NCBI GenBank assembly: GCA_024689165.1
Contig: JAILDS010000216.1
Coordinates: 1-20,619 of the forward strand
Source: Clostridia bacterium
GTDB taxonomy: Bacteria; Bacillota; Clostridia; Oscillospirales; Acutalibacteraceae
Length of the DNA stretch: 20,619 nt
Direction: 5' to 3'
The notes under the pieces were generated by a model that saw only the letters and a program-made list of their open reading frames with translations, searched no databases and was not told where the DNA came from. Shown piece by piece: positions 13,930-20,619 of the stretch; the first letter of the stretch is position 1, and the number at the start of each line of letters is the position of its first letter. Position numbers and translations under genes: made by a program.

Positions 13930-13971
13930 AAAAAAAGCGTCTTTTGTCTGCCGGCAAAAGGCGCTTTTTTT
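13930..13971. terminator. Strong bidirectional rho-independent terminator
   Basis: A 17-bp stem (13930-13946 with 13955-13971, one G-T pair), starting with seven A and ending with seven T, encloses the 8-nt loop TCTGCCGG. It closes the typA-lipoprotein-membrane protein transcript and can also stop minus-strand transcripts. Confidence 0.92.
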
Positions 13972-13975
13972 GAAC

Positions 13976-14072
13976 GATGTGTTCCGCTCCCTCGGAACGT
14001 GATGCGCCCTTCGGGCATGATGTTTGCTTCGCAAGTGATGAGCGCTTCGCGCGTGAAAAATCGGAACACATC
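13976..14072 (+). repeat. Hairpin array with 18-nt period bounded by an 11-bp inverted repeat
   Basis: Outer arms GATGTGTTCCG (13976-13986) and CGGAACACATC (14062-14072) are perfectly complementary. Inside, a GTGATG-like spacer starts at 13999, 14017, 14035 and 14053, exactly 18 nt apart. Between spacers are three stems with a TTC loop and different but self-complementary arms: GCCC/GGGC (14006-14016), TTGC/GCAA (14024-14034) and GCGC/GCGC (14042-14052). Before them, GTTCCG (13981-13986) can pair locally with CGGAAC (13993-13998), competing with the outer arm. It has no reading frame or T-run and lies between two terminators of convergent operons. Confidence 0.85.
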
Positions 14073-14074
14073 AC

Positions 14075-14093
14075 GCTGTTTTGCAAAAACAGC
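14075..14093 (+). other. Small A/T-rich hairpin
   Basis: GCTGTTTT-gca-AAAACAGC, an 8-bp stem directly after the hairpin array. It is followed by a weaker GTCTT...AAGAC stem (14095-14113). It has no T-run of its own. Confidence 0.55.
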
Positions 14094-14116
14094 AGTCTTC
14101 AGTCATTTAAGACAAA

Positions 14117-14152
14117 CCGGGCGGCGTTATGCGCCGCCCGGATCTGTTTTTT
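14117..14152. terminator. Terminator hairpin after the GPH symporter gene
   Basis: Perfect 10-bp GC-rich stem CCGGGCGGCG-ttatg-CGCCGCCCGG (14117-14141). On the minus strand it lies 22 nt past the symporter stop and is followed by TTTGTCTT; on the plus strand six T follow after a 5-nt gap. It is most likely the minus-strand terminator with some activity on the plus strand. Confidence 0.75.
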
Positions 14153-14163
14153 GCAGTTGATAC

Positions 14164-15699
14164 TCAGACCGAAGAGATCTCCACGGTCGGAGCATCCTCC
14201 GAGGCGCGGAGCTTGCGCATCTCGTCGAGCTCGGCGCGGATGTCGTCGCGGCGCTTGCCGGTAAAGTTGTCCAGCAGGTATATGAGGCCCGGCACGAGGT
14301 TGCCGATGACGCCGCACAGCGTCACGACGAAGAATATGCCCTTGAGGGTCCTGTCGCTCTGGACGATGGTTATCGGCTGGCCGTTCGCGTCGACCTTGCC
14401 GCTCTGATATCCTATGGCGGTCAGCGACAGGTTCTTGATGTTGATCCTGAGCAGGGCGTTGAGCTTGCCGACAACGCTGCCCACTGCGGTGAGCATACCG
14501 TCCGAGCGAACCGGCGCGCCGTACTTCTTTTCGGTGAACCACTCCATGTAGTCGGTCGAGTCGGCGACGATGATCCTCTTGGCGGCGCTCATGCCGTAGT
14601 TGGGCATCCCCGATAAGCCGATGAGCACGCCGACGAGGTAGCGCAGCTTCCTTACGCGCTCAAGGTTGAAATTGATCCCCACCGCGGCGGCCGCGGCGTA
14701 AAACAGAGCGGAATACAGGTGCCCGCCGACCATCATCGTCCGGGCCGATACCTTCGTGCCGACGAGCGGGACGGAGGCGAGGCCCGCGTAGGCGAGCGAA
14801 CCGCTTATCATGTCGATCTTCGTCTTCATGCCGTATTCGTCGAAGGTCTCGCGGTAGATGTCGGGCAGAAGGTCGTAGGTGACCTGGCGCACGGTCTCGA
14901 ATACGGTGGCGAGCTGGGCGACGACGAATGGCCTGTTGCGCAGTATCGCCATAAGAGTGTGGCGGTTCCAGATGATCTTCTCGTTCTCGTGCGCCTTGAC
15001 GAGGCCGACCTTTTCGTTGAGCGTGAAATACGGCGCGAGCATCGCGGACACGCCCAGCACGCAGAAGACGAGGGCGACGAAGAAATACGCCCATTTCTGC
15101 TCGGCGGCGGTCTTGAAGCGCTCGACGATTATCGGCAGCACCCAGCCCGGCAGCATGGAGCCCAGGGACGAGGCAAGCGAGGAGACCGTGAAAAAGTTTT
15201 TCCTGTCGTTCGGGTTCGTCGTCATCCTCAGGGCTATCGTGCCCATAGACATATCGTAGAACGTGTCCACCGACGCGAAAAGCAGGTACATGACGAAGGA
15301 CCACACGAGGTTTTTCGCGGCGTCGGAGGTAGGAACGACGAACAGAAGAAGGCTCGTGACCGCGAAGGGGAAGGGGGCTATCTGGAGCACCCGCTTCGTA
15401 AAGCTCTTGTGCCCCTCGCGCACCGGAAGGTCGAGCAGGGCGCCCGCGATCGGCGAGATGAAGAAGGCGATTATCTCCGAAACCGTCTCCACGAAATCGA
15501 GCTTGAGCGTATCTATCATCTGGAAGTCGCGGTTGAATTTGCTCGAATACGTATAGACGCAGTCCTGCCCCATGCAGTTGCCGAACATGCCCGACGCATA
15601 GCCGAGCTGTTCCTTAACGGTAAAGGACGGGTTGTTTTTGATCTTATAGATGGTATCTCTGCCTTTGTCTATAACGCTTCTGAACTTGCCGGAAGCCAT
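14164..15699 (-). CDS. GPH-type (glycoside-pentoside-hexuronide) sugar:cation symporter
   Basis: The 511-residue product is a 12-helix MFS-fold transporter of the GPH/MFS_2 type. Supporting features are the N-terminal NNPSFTVKEQLGYASGMFGNCMG (first helix of the family), the FISPIAGALLDLP and TTNPNDRKNFF cytoplasmic motifs (family: D-R...T), and the second-half ADSTDYMEWFTEKKYGAPVRSDG (from 379), the family's D-x-x-DY-x-E-x-x-T-(G/E)-x-(R/K)-x-(E/G) signature. It probably imports a pentoside or oligosaccharide by cation symport; the neighbouring GH51 arabinofuranosidase suggests arabinosides. The start has AGAGG 7 nt ahead and its own consensus promoter, so it is expressed separately from fhs. 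The C-terminus is a hydrophilic charged tail. Confidence 0.88.
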   Translation of the reverse strand: MASGKFRSVIDKGRDTIYKIKNNPSFTVKEQLGYASGMFGNCMGQDCVYTYSSKFNRDFQMIDTLKLDFVETVSEIIAFFISPIAGALLDLPVREGHKSFTKRVLQIAPFPFAVTSLLLFVVPTSDAAKNLVWSFVMYLLFASVDTFYDMSMGTIALRMTTNPNDRKNFFTVSSLASSLGSMLPGWVLPIIVERFKTAAEQKWAYFFVALVFCVLGVSAMLAPYFTLNEKVGLVKAHENEKIIWNRHTLMAILRNRPFVVAQLATVFETVRQVTYDLLPDIYRETFDEYGMKTKIDMISGSLAYAGLASVPLVGTKVSARTMMVGGHLYSALFYAAAAAVGINFNLERVRKLRYLVGVLIGLSGMPNYGMSAAKRIIVADSTDYMEWFTEKKYGAPVRSDGMLTAVGSVVGKLNALLRINIKNLSLTAIGYQSGKVDANGQPITIVQSDRTLKGIFFVVTLCGVIGNLVPGLIYLLDNFTGKRRDDIRAELDEMRKLRASEDAPTVEISSV

Positions 15700-15724
15700 T
15701 ACTCAGCCTCTTTTCTTTTTTTTA

Positions 15725-15754
15725 ATTATAGCACGCGGGACCCCGGACAGTCAA
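15725..15754 (-). promoter_or_regulatory. Strong sigma-A promoter of the sugar symporter
   Basis: Minus strand: TTGACT (15754-15749), 18 bp, perfect TATAAT (15730-15725). An imperfect inverted repeat (CCCGGGGCAGT/ACTGTCCGGGG, about 15741-15779) brackets the -35 region; it could be an operator or the end of the fhs transcript, but it lacks a T-run. Confidence 0.8.
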
Positions 15755-15780
15755 GCCGTTATGCGTCACTGCCCCGGGAC

Positions 15781-17454
15781 TCAGAAAAGCCCGGTGATCT
15801 TCCCGTCCGCGTCGACGTCGATCTTCTCGGCGGCGGGCCGTTTCGGCAGACCGGGCATGGTCATTATCGCGCCGGTGAGAGCGACGACGAAGCCCGCGCC
15901 GGCGGACACCTTCACCTGCCTGACGCGGAGGGTGAAGTCCTCCGGCGCTCCCTTCAGCGACGGGTCGTCTGAAAAGCTGTACTGCGTTTTTGCGACGCAG
16001 ACCGGGTACCCCGCGAAGCCAAGCTCCGTGAGTTTTTCGAGCTCGGCTGCGGCCTCGGGAGAGTACTCTACGCCGGCGGCGCCGTAGATCTTTTTCGCCA
16101 GCTTTTCGATCTTGACCGCCAGCGGGTCGGAAAGCCCGTACGGATGCGTAAGCGTCGGGGCCGGCTTATCGCAGGCGGCAACGACCTTTTCGGCAAGCTC
16201 AAGGCCGCCCGCGCCGCCCTTGGCGAAGACCTCGCAGGGGGCGAACTGAGCGCCGAGCGATTCCGCGTAACGGCGGACGGCGTCGATCTCGGCGTCGGTA
16301 TCGGTTCCGAAACGGTTGAGAGCGACGACGACGGGCATGGAATAGACGTCCGTCATGTTCCTGATATGTCTGCCGAGGTTGCACAGGCCCTTTTCGAGCG
16401 CGGCGAGATCCTCTTTTTTCAGCTCCGCGAGCTCCGCGCCGCCCTGATATTTCATCGCGCGGACCGTGCAGACGAGCACGACGCAGGAGGGCGTCAGCCC
16501 CGCGGCGCGGCACTTGATGTCAAGGAACTTCTCGCCGCCGAGGTCCGAGCCGAAGCCGGCCTCCGTGACCACGTAATCCGCCAGCGAAAGGGCTGTCTTC
16601 GTCGCGATGACGGAGTTGCAGCCGTGGGCGATATTGGCGAAGGGCCCGCCGTGTATTATGACAGGCGTCCCCTCGAGGGTCTGGACGAGGTTCGGCATCA
16701 CGGCGTCCTTGAGAAGGGTCGCCGCGGCGCCCTGCGCCTTTATATCGCCGGCCGTCACGGGCCTGCCGCTGCGGTCGTAGGCAAGTATCATCCGCGCGAT
16801 GCGCGTTTTGAGGTCCGAAAGCGAGGAGCTCAGACACAGCGCCGCCATCATCTCGGTGGCGACGGTTATGTCGTAGCCGTCGGGCCGCTCCACGCCGGAT
16901 TTCGGACCGCCCTGCCCGCTGGTTATGTGCCTGAGCTGGCGGTCGTTCATGTCGACGCAGCGGCGGATGACGACGCGGTCAGGGTCTATATCGAGCTCGT
17001 TGCCCTGGAAGATATGGTTGTCGAGCATGGCGCACAGCAGGTTGTTCGCCGAGCCTATGGCGTGCATGTCGCCGGTGAAGTGCAGGTTGAGGTCCTCCAT
17101 CGGGATGACCTGCGCGTAGCCTCCGCCGGCCGCCCCGCCCTTGATGCCGAACACCGGGCCGAGGGAAGGCTCCCTGAGGGCCGCGCAGACCCTTTTGCCG
17201 GCTCTCGCGAGCGCGTCCGTAAGCCCGACGGAAACGGTGGTCTTGCCCTCGCCCGCCGGGGTCGGGGTGACAGCGGTGACGAGGATGAGCCTTGGATCGG
17301 TCCCCTCGCGCGCGCCGCGCAGCGCGGAAAGGTCGATCTTCGCCTTGTATCTGCCGTAGTGTATCAGAGCTTCGGCGGGAACGTCGAGCTTAGCGGCGAT
17401 CTTGTCTATCTCCTCCGGCTTCGCTGCGGAAGCGATCTCAATATCTGACAGCAT
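15781..17454 (-). CDS. fhs: Formate--tetrahydrofolate ligase
   Basis: The 557-residue enzyme makes 10-formyl-tetrahydrofolate from formate, ATP and THF, feeding purine synthesis or the methyl branch of acetogenesis in the cytoplasm. It shows the ATP loop TPTPAGEGKTT (64-73 region, K71), the GPVFGIKGGAAGGGYAQVIPMEDLNLHFTGD block, DLGGEKF, HGGPFANIAHG and ALNRF, all in family order and at family length. ATG 17454 is chosen because GGAGG (17467-17463) lies 8 nt ahead; a GTG nine bases upstream is part of that ribosome site. It follows the GH51 gene by 22 nt on the same strand, so it is probably the last gene of that operon. This placement with a hemicellulase is unusual. Confidence 0.98.
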   Translation of the reverse strand: MLSDIEIASAAKPEEIDKIAAKLDVPAEALIHYGRYKAKIDLSALRGAREGTDPRLILVTAVTPTPAGEGKTTVSVGLTDALARAGKRVCAALREPSLGPVFGIKGGAAGGGYAQVIPMEDLNLHFTGDMHAIGSANNLLCAMLDNHIFQGNELDIDPDRVVIRRCVDMNDRQLRHITSGQGGPKSGVERPDGYDITVATEMMAALCLSSSLSDLKTRIARMILAYDRSGRPVTAGDIKAQGAAATLLKDAVMPNLVQTLEGTPVIIHGGPFANIAHGCNSVIATKTALSLADYVVTEAGFGSDLGGEKFLDIKCRAAGLTPSCVVLVCTVRAMKYQGGAELAELKKEDLAALEKGLCNLGRHIRNMTDVYSMPVVVALNRFGTDTDAEIDAVRRYAESLGAQFAPCEVFAKGGAGGLELAEKVVAACDKPAPTLTHPYGLSDPLAVKIEKLAKKIYGAAGVEYSPEAAAELEKLTELGFAGYPVCVAKTQYSFSDDPSLKGAPEDFTLRVRQVKVSAGAGFVVALTGAIMTMPGLPKRPAAEKIDVDADGKITGLF

Positions 17455-17476
17455 ACCGTGCACCTCCGTTGATCTG

Positions 17477-18967
17477 TTAATCTATACTGAACGTGAAAAG
17501 ATTCCACGACGCGGCGGGTATAAGGGCATTAAAGCCGTTTCCTGTCATCTCGGGCTCGTCGGCGGGACGCGGGCGGACGGGCTCGCTGTCAAAGGTGTTG
17601 ACGGTGTCGAGCGCGTGCCCCGCGATCGTGCTGCCGGAGACGTAACCGAGCTTTCCGAAGCCCCGCAGGACCGCTTCGAGCGGGACGGGCTCCTCAAGGG
17701 AGCGGTTGACGACCGTGACGGTCAGCCTGTCACCGTCGACGGCGCAGACCGTGTCGAGGTAAGGCACGTCCGTAAAGTCCTTGCAGTCGTACTTCGGGCA
17801 GTCGAGCCTCTGCTCGAGCACCTTGCCGGAGACGTTTTTCGCCGTGAGCATAATGGGGTAATAGGTGGTCTGGCGCGCCAGCCTGCCGCCGGTCTCGGTC
17901 ATTATCGGGGCTATGACGTTGACGATCTGGGCGAGGCAGGCGATCTTCACCCTGTCGGCGTGGCGGATGAGCGAGTTGAGCATGGCGCCGACGACCAGCG
18001 TGTCCGCGAAGTCGTATACGTCCTCCAGGATCGGCGGCGCCACCGACCAGCGCTCGAACTGAGCGCCGTTGGAGTGATACCACACGTTCCACTCGTCGAA
18101 GGACAGGTAAACGTTCTTTTTCGAGCGTTTTTTCGCCTTGACGGTGTCGATGAGCGAGCCGACGGTATCGATGAAGGAATCCATCGAAAGGCTGCGGGCG
18201 AGGAAGGACGGGACGTCCCCTCCGCTGTTGCCGAAATACGTGTGCAGAGAGATATAGTCGACCGTGTCCCAGCACAGGTCGAGGACCTCCCGCTCCCAGT
18301 CGATGAAGGTGTTCATGCCGGAGTTCGAAGAGCCGCAGGCTATCGTCTGTATATCCGGGTCGAGCAGCTTCATGGCTCGGGAGGCGCTGTTGGCGGTCAT
18401 CGCGTAGTCGTGAGCGTCCTTATGGCCGACCTGCCAGGGGCCGTCCATCTCGTTGCCGAGGCACCAGAGCTTCACGCCGTAGGGATCCTTCGAGGCGTTT
18501 TTCGCCCGCATATCGGCGTAGAACGTGCCCGGCTGCGCGTTGCAGTACTCCAGCAGGTTCTTCGCGTCTTCGGCGCCCCTGCTGCCGAGGTTGACAGCCA
18601 TCATCGGCTCGACGCCCGCCTTTTTGCACCAGGACATGAACTCGTCCGTGCCGAACTGATTCGTCTCCGTGGTCGACCAGGCGATCTCGGGCCGTCTCGG
18701 GCGAAGTTCGCGGGGTCCGACGCCGTCCTCCCAGCGGTAGGCGGAGACGAAATTGCCGCCCGGGTAGCGGATGACGGTCGCCCCCAGGTCGCGTATCGCC
18801 GAAATGACGTCCGTCCGGAAGCCCTCGTCGTCGGCGTCCGGGTGCGTCGGGTCGTAAAGACCGCCGTAGATGCACCTGCCCAGATGCTCGGCGAAGGAGC
18901 CGTACAGACGTTTGTCTATCTCAGCCCCGGTGAAGTCTCTGTCAAGCGTCAGTTTTGCCTTCTCCAT
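17477..18967 (-). CDS. GH51 alpha-L-arabinofuranosidase
   Basis: The 496-residue product is a family 51 retaining alpha-L-arabinofuranosidase, which removes arabinose from arabinoxylan or arabinan oligosaccharides. The acid/base Glu is E173 in CLGNEMDGPW and the nucleophile Glu is E292 in SFDEWNVWY; these fall within two residues of those of characterised GH51 enzymes. The N-terminal DKRLYGSFAEHLGRCIYGGLYDP and YPGGNF motifs and the C-terminal beta-sandwich (LTVTVVNRS...ASWNLFTFSI) complete the fold. There is no signal peptide, so it acts in the cytoplasm on imported oligosaccharides. ATG 18967 has GGGAGG 6 nt ahead; a longer in-frame start would only add an Arg/Pro-rich segment. It overlaps the preceding gene by 26 nt. 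Confidence 0.97.
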   Translation of the reverse strand: MEKAKLTLDRDFTGAEIDKRLYGSFAEHLGRCIYGGLYDPTHPDADDEGFRTDVISAIRDLGATVIRYPGGNFVSAYRWEDGVGPRELRPRRPEIAWSTTETNQFGTDEFMSWCKKAGVEPMMAVNLGSRGAEDAKNLLEYCNAQPGTFYADMRAKNASKDPYGVKLWCLGNEMDGPWQVGHKDAHDYAMTANSASRAMKLLDPDIQTIACGSSNSGMNTFIDWEREVLDLCWDTVDYISLHTYFGNSGGDVPSFLARSLSMDSFIDTVGSLIDTVKAKKRSKKNVYLSFDEWNVWYHSNGAQFERWSVAPPILEDVYDFADTLVVGAMLNSLIRHADRVKIACLAQIVNVIAPIMTETGGRLARQTTYYPIMLTAKNVSGKVLEQRLDCPKYDCKDFTDVPYLDTVCAVDGDRLTVTVVNRSLEEPVPLEAVLRGFGKLGYVSGSTIAGHALDTVNTFDSEPVRPRPADEPEMTGNGFNALIPAASWNLFTFSID

Positions 18968-20564
18968 GCAATACCTCCCTGGCGGCGGCGCCGGCCGCCG
19001 CAATGATCGAACGTCTGCGGGACGGCTTACGGGCCGTCTCTTTTTTATCATCCGAGCCCGGCCTCAGCTCCGAGCGGGCGTTGAGGACGCCGCACACGAC
19101 GAGCAGGACGAGCATGGCCTGCACCGTGACGAGGCAGGCGAGATGGTTCGTACCGAAAACGTACTGAAGCTCCGCCGCGTTGAAGATCCTCTGCAGCCTG
19201 TCCCTTCCGAAATAATACCACTCGGGCAGGGGCGTGACGAGCAGGCCCGTCAGCAGCAGGCTCCACCAGTCCCTCTTGCCCTTGGGCCCCGGGTCGGAAA
19301 GCAGCGCGTACAGCGGCAGGAGCATGAAAATCCATGAGTCGGAGTATATATGCCCGGGCAGGTTCACCGCCATATACGCGGCGGCCATAAGACGTATCCA
19401 CGGTTTTTTGACGAGGACGAGCGCCGCCGCCGCAAGAAGCTCCGTTATGATGAACGCCGTGAACTGCAGGCCGCTGCTCTGTACGCCTAAAACAGCGAGC
19501 AGGTGCGCCGCCGACGCGTTGTAATAGGTAAAGCCGCCGGAGGGTATCCATAACAAACCCGCAAGGAACCTGCCCAGCCCGCCGAAGCCGGTATAGATCG
19601 CCGGGAGGACCAGCCCGAGGACGGTCAGCACGGCGATGCAGATGAACCTCATCGCCGGCTCGTCGAGCAGCCCGTAGGCTCTGCGCGCGGCGCCGCCGGA
19701 GCCGCTGCCGCGGGAGAATACTGCGGATATCTTGTTTTTCAGCCTCGCGAAGGTCGTCGGGATCGCCGTCACGAGCCTCTTCGGGGCGAAGGCGCCGGGA
19801 TGGCGGTCGGCCCCCTCGACGACGAACAGCAGCGCGAATACGGCGGGGTAAAGGCTGAGCATGCCCGCGAACGCGAGGCAGAGATCCGCCGCGACGCGGA
19901 ACAGCTTTGAGCGGGAGTCCCTCGCGAACATGAAAATGAAGGTCAGCACGAAGCTGAGCCCGGTCACGGAGCCGAGCTCCGTACAGAAGATGGCCGGGAA
20001 CGAAAGGAGCAGCAGCAGGGCCAGCAGCTCGTTCTCCTTCTTAAGGCCGTTTTTGTGGAGCGTCCTTCTGCCGAGACCGTACGAGATGAAGCACACGGCG
20101 ACGACGATGATGAAATAGATCATCATGCACACGCGGTTTTTGAGTATGACCGAGTATGACTTGCCGTCGTTGAAGGTATAATACAGCATCGGGAAAAACT
20201 GCCCGACGAGCTTGTACATCAGTATTGCCATCGGCGGATATTTCGCCTCCACCGACGAAAAGCTGTCAAGCGTAGACACGTTGACGGATTTGAAGAACTC
20301 CTCGAACTGCGTCGAGCCTCCCAGCTCGGCGTTGACGTGCATCATATGCGACCAGCTGCCGCCGTCGGTCGCCAGAGCGAGGCCGAAACAGGCGGCGAGG
20401 TTGACCGCGAAAAAGATGATGAACGCGCGGACCATAACGCGGTTTTCGTGCAGCTGCGGTCTGTCTTCGAACCTGCGCAGAACGACTGCGAAGGCTATCG
20501 GGAGCAGTATGCACAAAAAGAATATCACCGCCGCGAGAGGGTATCCGAACAGGGCCTCAAACAT
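18942..20564 (-). CDS. Polytopic membrane protein, GT-C/DUF2029-like
   Basis: The 540-residue product has about 11-13 hydrophobic segments and a hydrophilic Arg/Lys-rich tail. A large first extracellular loop (about 68-115) contains acidic residues and a KYPPMAILMYKL segment before the next helix, as seen in GT-C-fold polyprenol-phosphate-sugar glycosyltransferases (DUF2029/GT87 type). A second loop has YTGFGGLGRFLAGLLWIPSGG. This suggests glycosyl transfer in envelope polymer synthesis; no catalytic residue can be assigned with certainty. AAGGGGGCGAG precedes ATG 20564. The gene shares 8 nt with the end of the upstream frame and 26 nt with the GH51 start, so it is part of the same operon. 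Confidence 0.6.
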   Translation of the reverse strand: MFEALFGYPLAAVIFFLCILLPIAFAVVLRRFEDRPQLHENRVMVRAFIIFFAVNLAACFGLALATDGGSWSHMMHVNAELGGSTQFEEFFKSVNVSTLDSFSSVEAKYPPMAILMYKLVGQFFPMLYYTFNDGKSYSVILKNRVCMMIYFIIVVAVCFISYGLGRRTLHKNGLKKENELLALLLLLSFPAIFCTELGSVTGLSFVLTFIFMFARDSRSKLFRVAADLCLAFAGMLSLYPAVFALLFVVEGADRHPGAFAPKRLVTAIPTTFARLKNKISAVFSRGSGSGGAARRAYGLLDEPAMRFICIAVLTVLGLVLPAIYTGFGGLGRFLAGLLWIPSGGFTYYNASAAHLLAVLGVQSSGLQFTAFIITELLAAAALVLVKKPWIRLMAAAYMAVNLPGHIYSDSWIFMLLPLYALLSDPGPKGKRDWWSLLLTGLLVTPLPEWYYFGRDRLQRIFNAAELQYVFGTNHLACLVTVQAMLVLLVVCGVLNARSELRPGSDDKKETARKPSRRRSIIAAAGAAAREVLHGEGKTDA

Positions 20565-20619
20565 CGTTCTCGCCCCCTTCCGTCGAACCTTCCGCCGGGG
20601 CGGATGACGTCTCCCCGTC
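20557..20619 (-). CDS. C-terminal tail of an upstream gene (partial)
   Basis: A minus-strand frame enters from the right edge and ends with TGA at 20557-20559, giving an acidic, low-complexity end (DGETSSAPAEGSTEGGENDV). Its stop overlaps the start of the next gene (ATGTTTGA), a pattern of coupled genes. The evidence is short: the other two frames are also open here, so only the overlap and the composition favour this one. Confidence 0.4.
   Translation of the reverse strand, partial: DGETSSAPAEGSTEGGENDV

Noticed and set aside
13976..14072. CRISPR array at the hairpin cluster
   Set aside because: The units are only 18 nt, the variable parts are self-complementary rather than spacers, and there is no leader or cas gene.
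15741..15779. Inverted repeat as the fhs terminator
   Set aside because: The stem is imperfect and no T-run follows on the minus strand, so it is noted only as a possible operator.
14719..15972. 417-codon plus-strand frame opposite the symporter and the fhs end
   Set aside because: It spans a clear minus-strand promoter and two genes; its composition is that of a shadow frame.
16144..17448. 434-codon plus-strand frame opposite fhs
   Set aside because: It is antisense to fhs, with biased Arg/Gly/Asp composition, no ribosome site and no recognisable domain.
17402..19006. Long plus-strand open frame (534 codons) opposite GH51
   Set aside because: It lies antisense to a certain GH51 gene and has an Arg/Val/Gly-rich, family-less product typical of GC-rich antisense frames.

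Overview
The window is GC-rich DNA from a low-motility, probably anaerobic Bacillota of the Clostridia (Oscillospiraceae-like). This is inferred from a dockerin-type calcium-loop module, a Listeria-Bacteroides-type surface repeat protein, a formate-tetrahydrofolate ligase, a GH51 arabinofuranosidase with a GPH sugar symporter, strong Shine-Dalgarno sites and sigma-A promoters with 17-18 bp spacers. No rRNA, tRNA, CRISPR array, phage gene or transposase was seen.

Layout. 1-2709 (minus) is the N-terminal 903 residues of a very large secreted repeat protein that runs off the left edge; 2822-3517 (minus) is a TVP38/VTT membrane protein. Positions 3671-8185 (plus) hold pepC (C1 aminopeptidase), a dockerin-bearing exported protein, an ACT-domain protein that overlaps it by 4 nt, and a UPF0210 (PFL) protein. 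Positions 8500-9975 (minus) are an MFS transporter sitting between inverted copies of a composite non-coding repeat. Positions 10428-13919 (plus) are typA/bipA followed by a lipoprotein and a six-helix membrane protein, closed by a strong terminator. Positions 14164-20619 (minus) are a GPH-type sugar symporter with its own promoter, then (reading 5' to 3' from the right edge) a gene tail, a polytopic GT-C/DUF2029-like membrane protein, a GH51 arabinofuranosidase and fhs in one tightly packed operon.

How it fits together. The right-hand part looks like a hemicellulose-side-chain module: GH51 frees L-arabinose and the GPH symporter probably imports sugar or oligosaccharide, while fhs is an unexpected one-carbon passenger. 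The left part is envelope/surface biology plus peptide turnover. The most unusual content is non-coding. (1) Between two terminators at 13976-14072 lies an array of small hairpins with an exact 18-nt period and changing but self-complementary stems, enclosed by an 11-bp inverted repeat. (2) A family of dispersed repeats (a 63-bp hairpin element, GGGCGACC palindromes and GATAGC/GCTATC heptamer tracts) fills the gaps at 6504-6826, 8186-8499 and 9976-10427, flanks the MFS gene in inverted orientation, and ends next to the promoters of the UPF0210 and typA genes.
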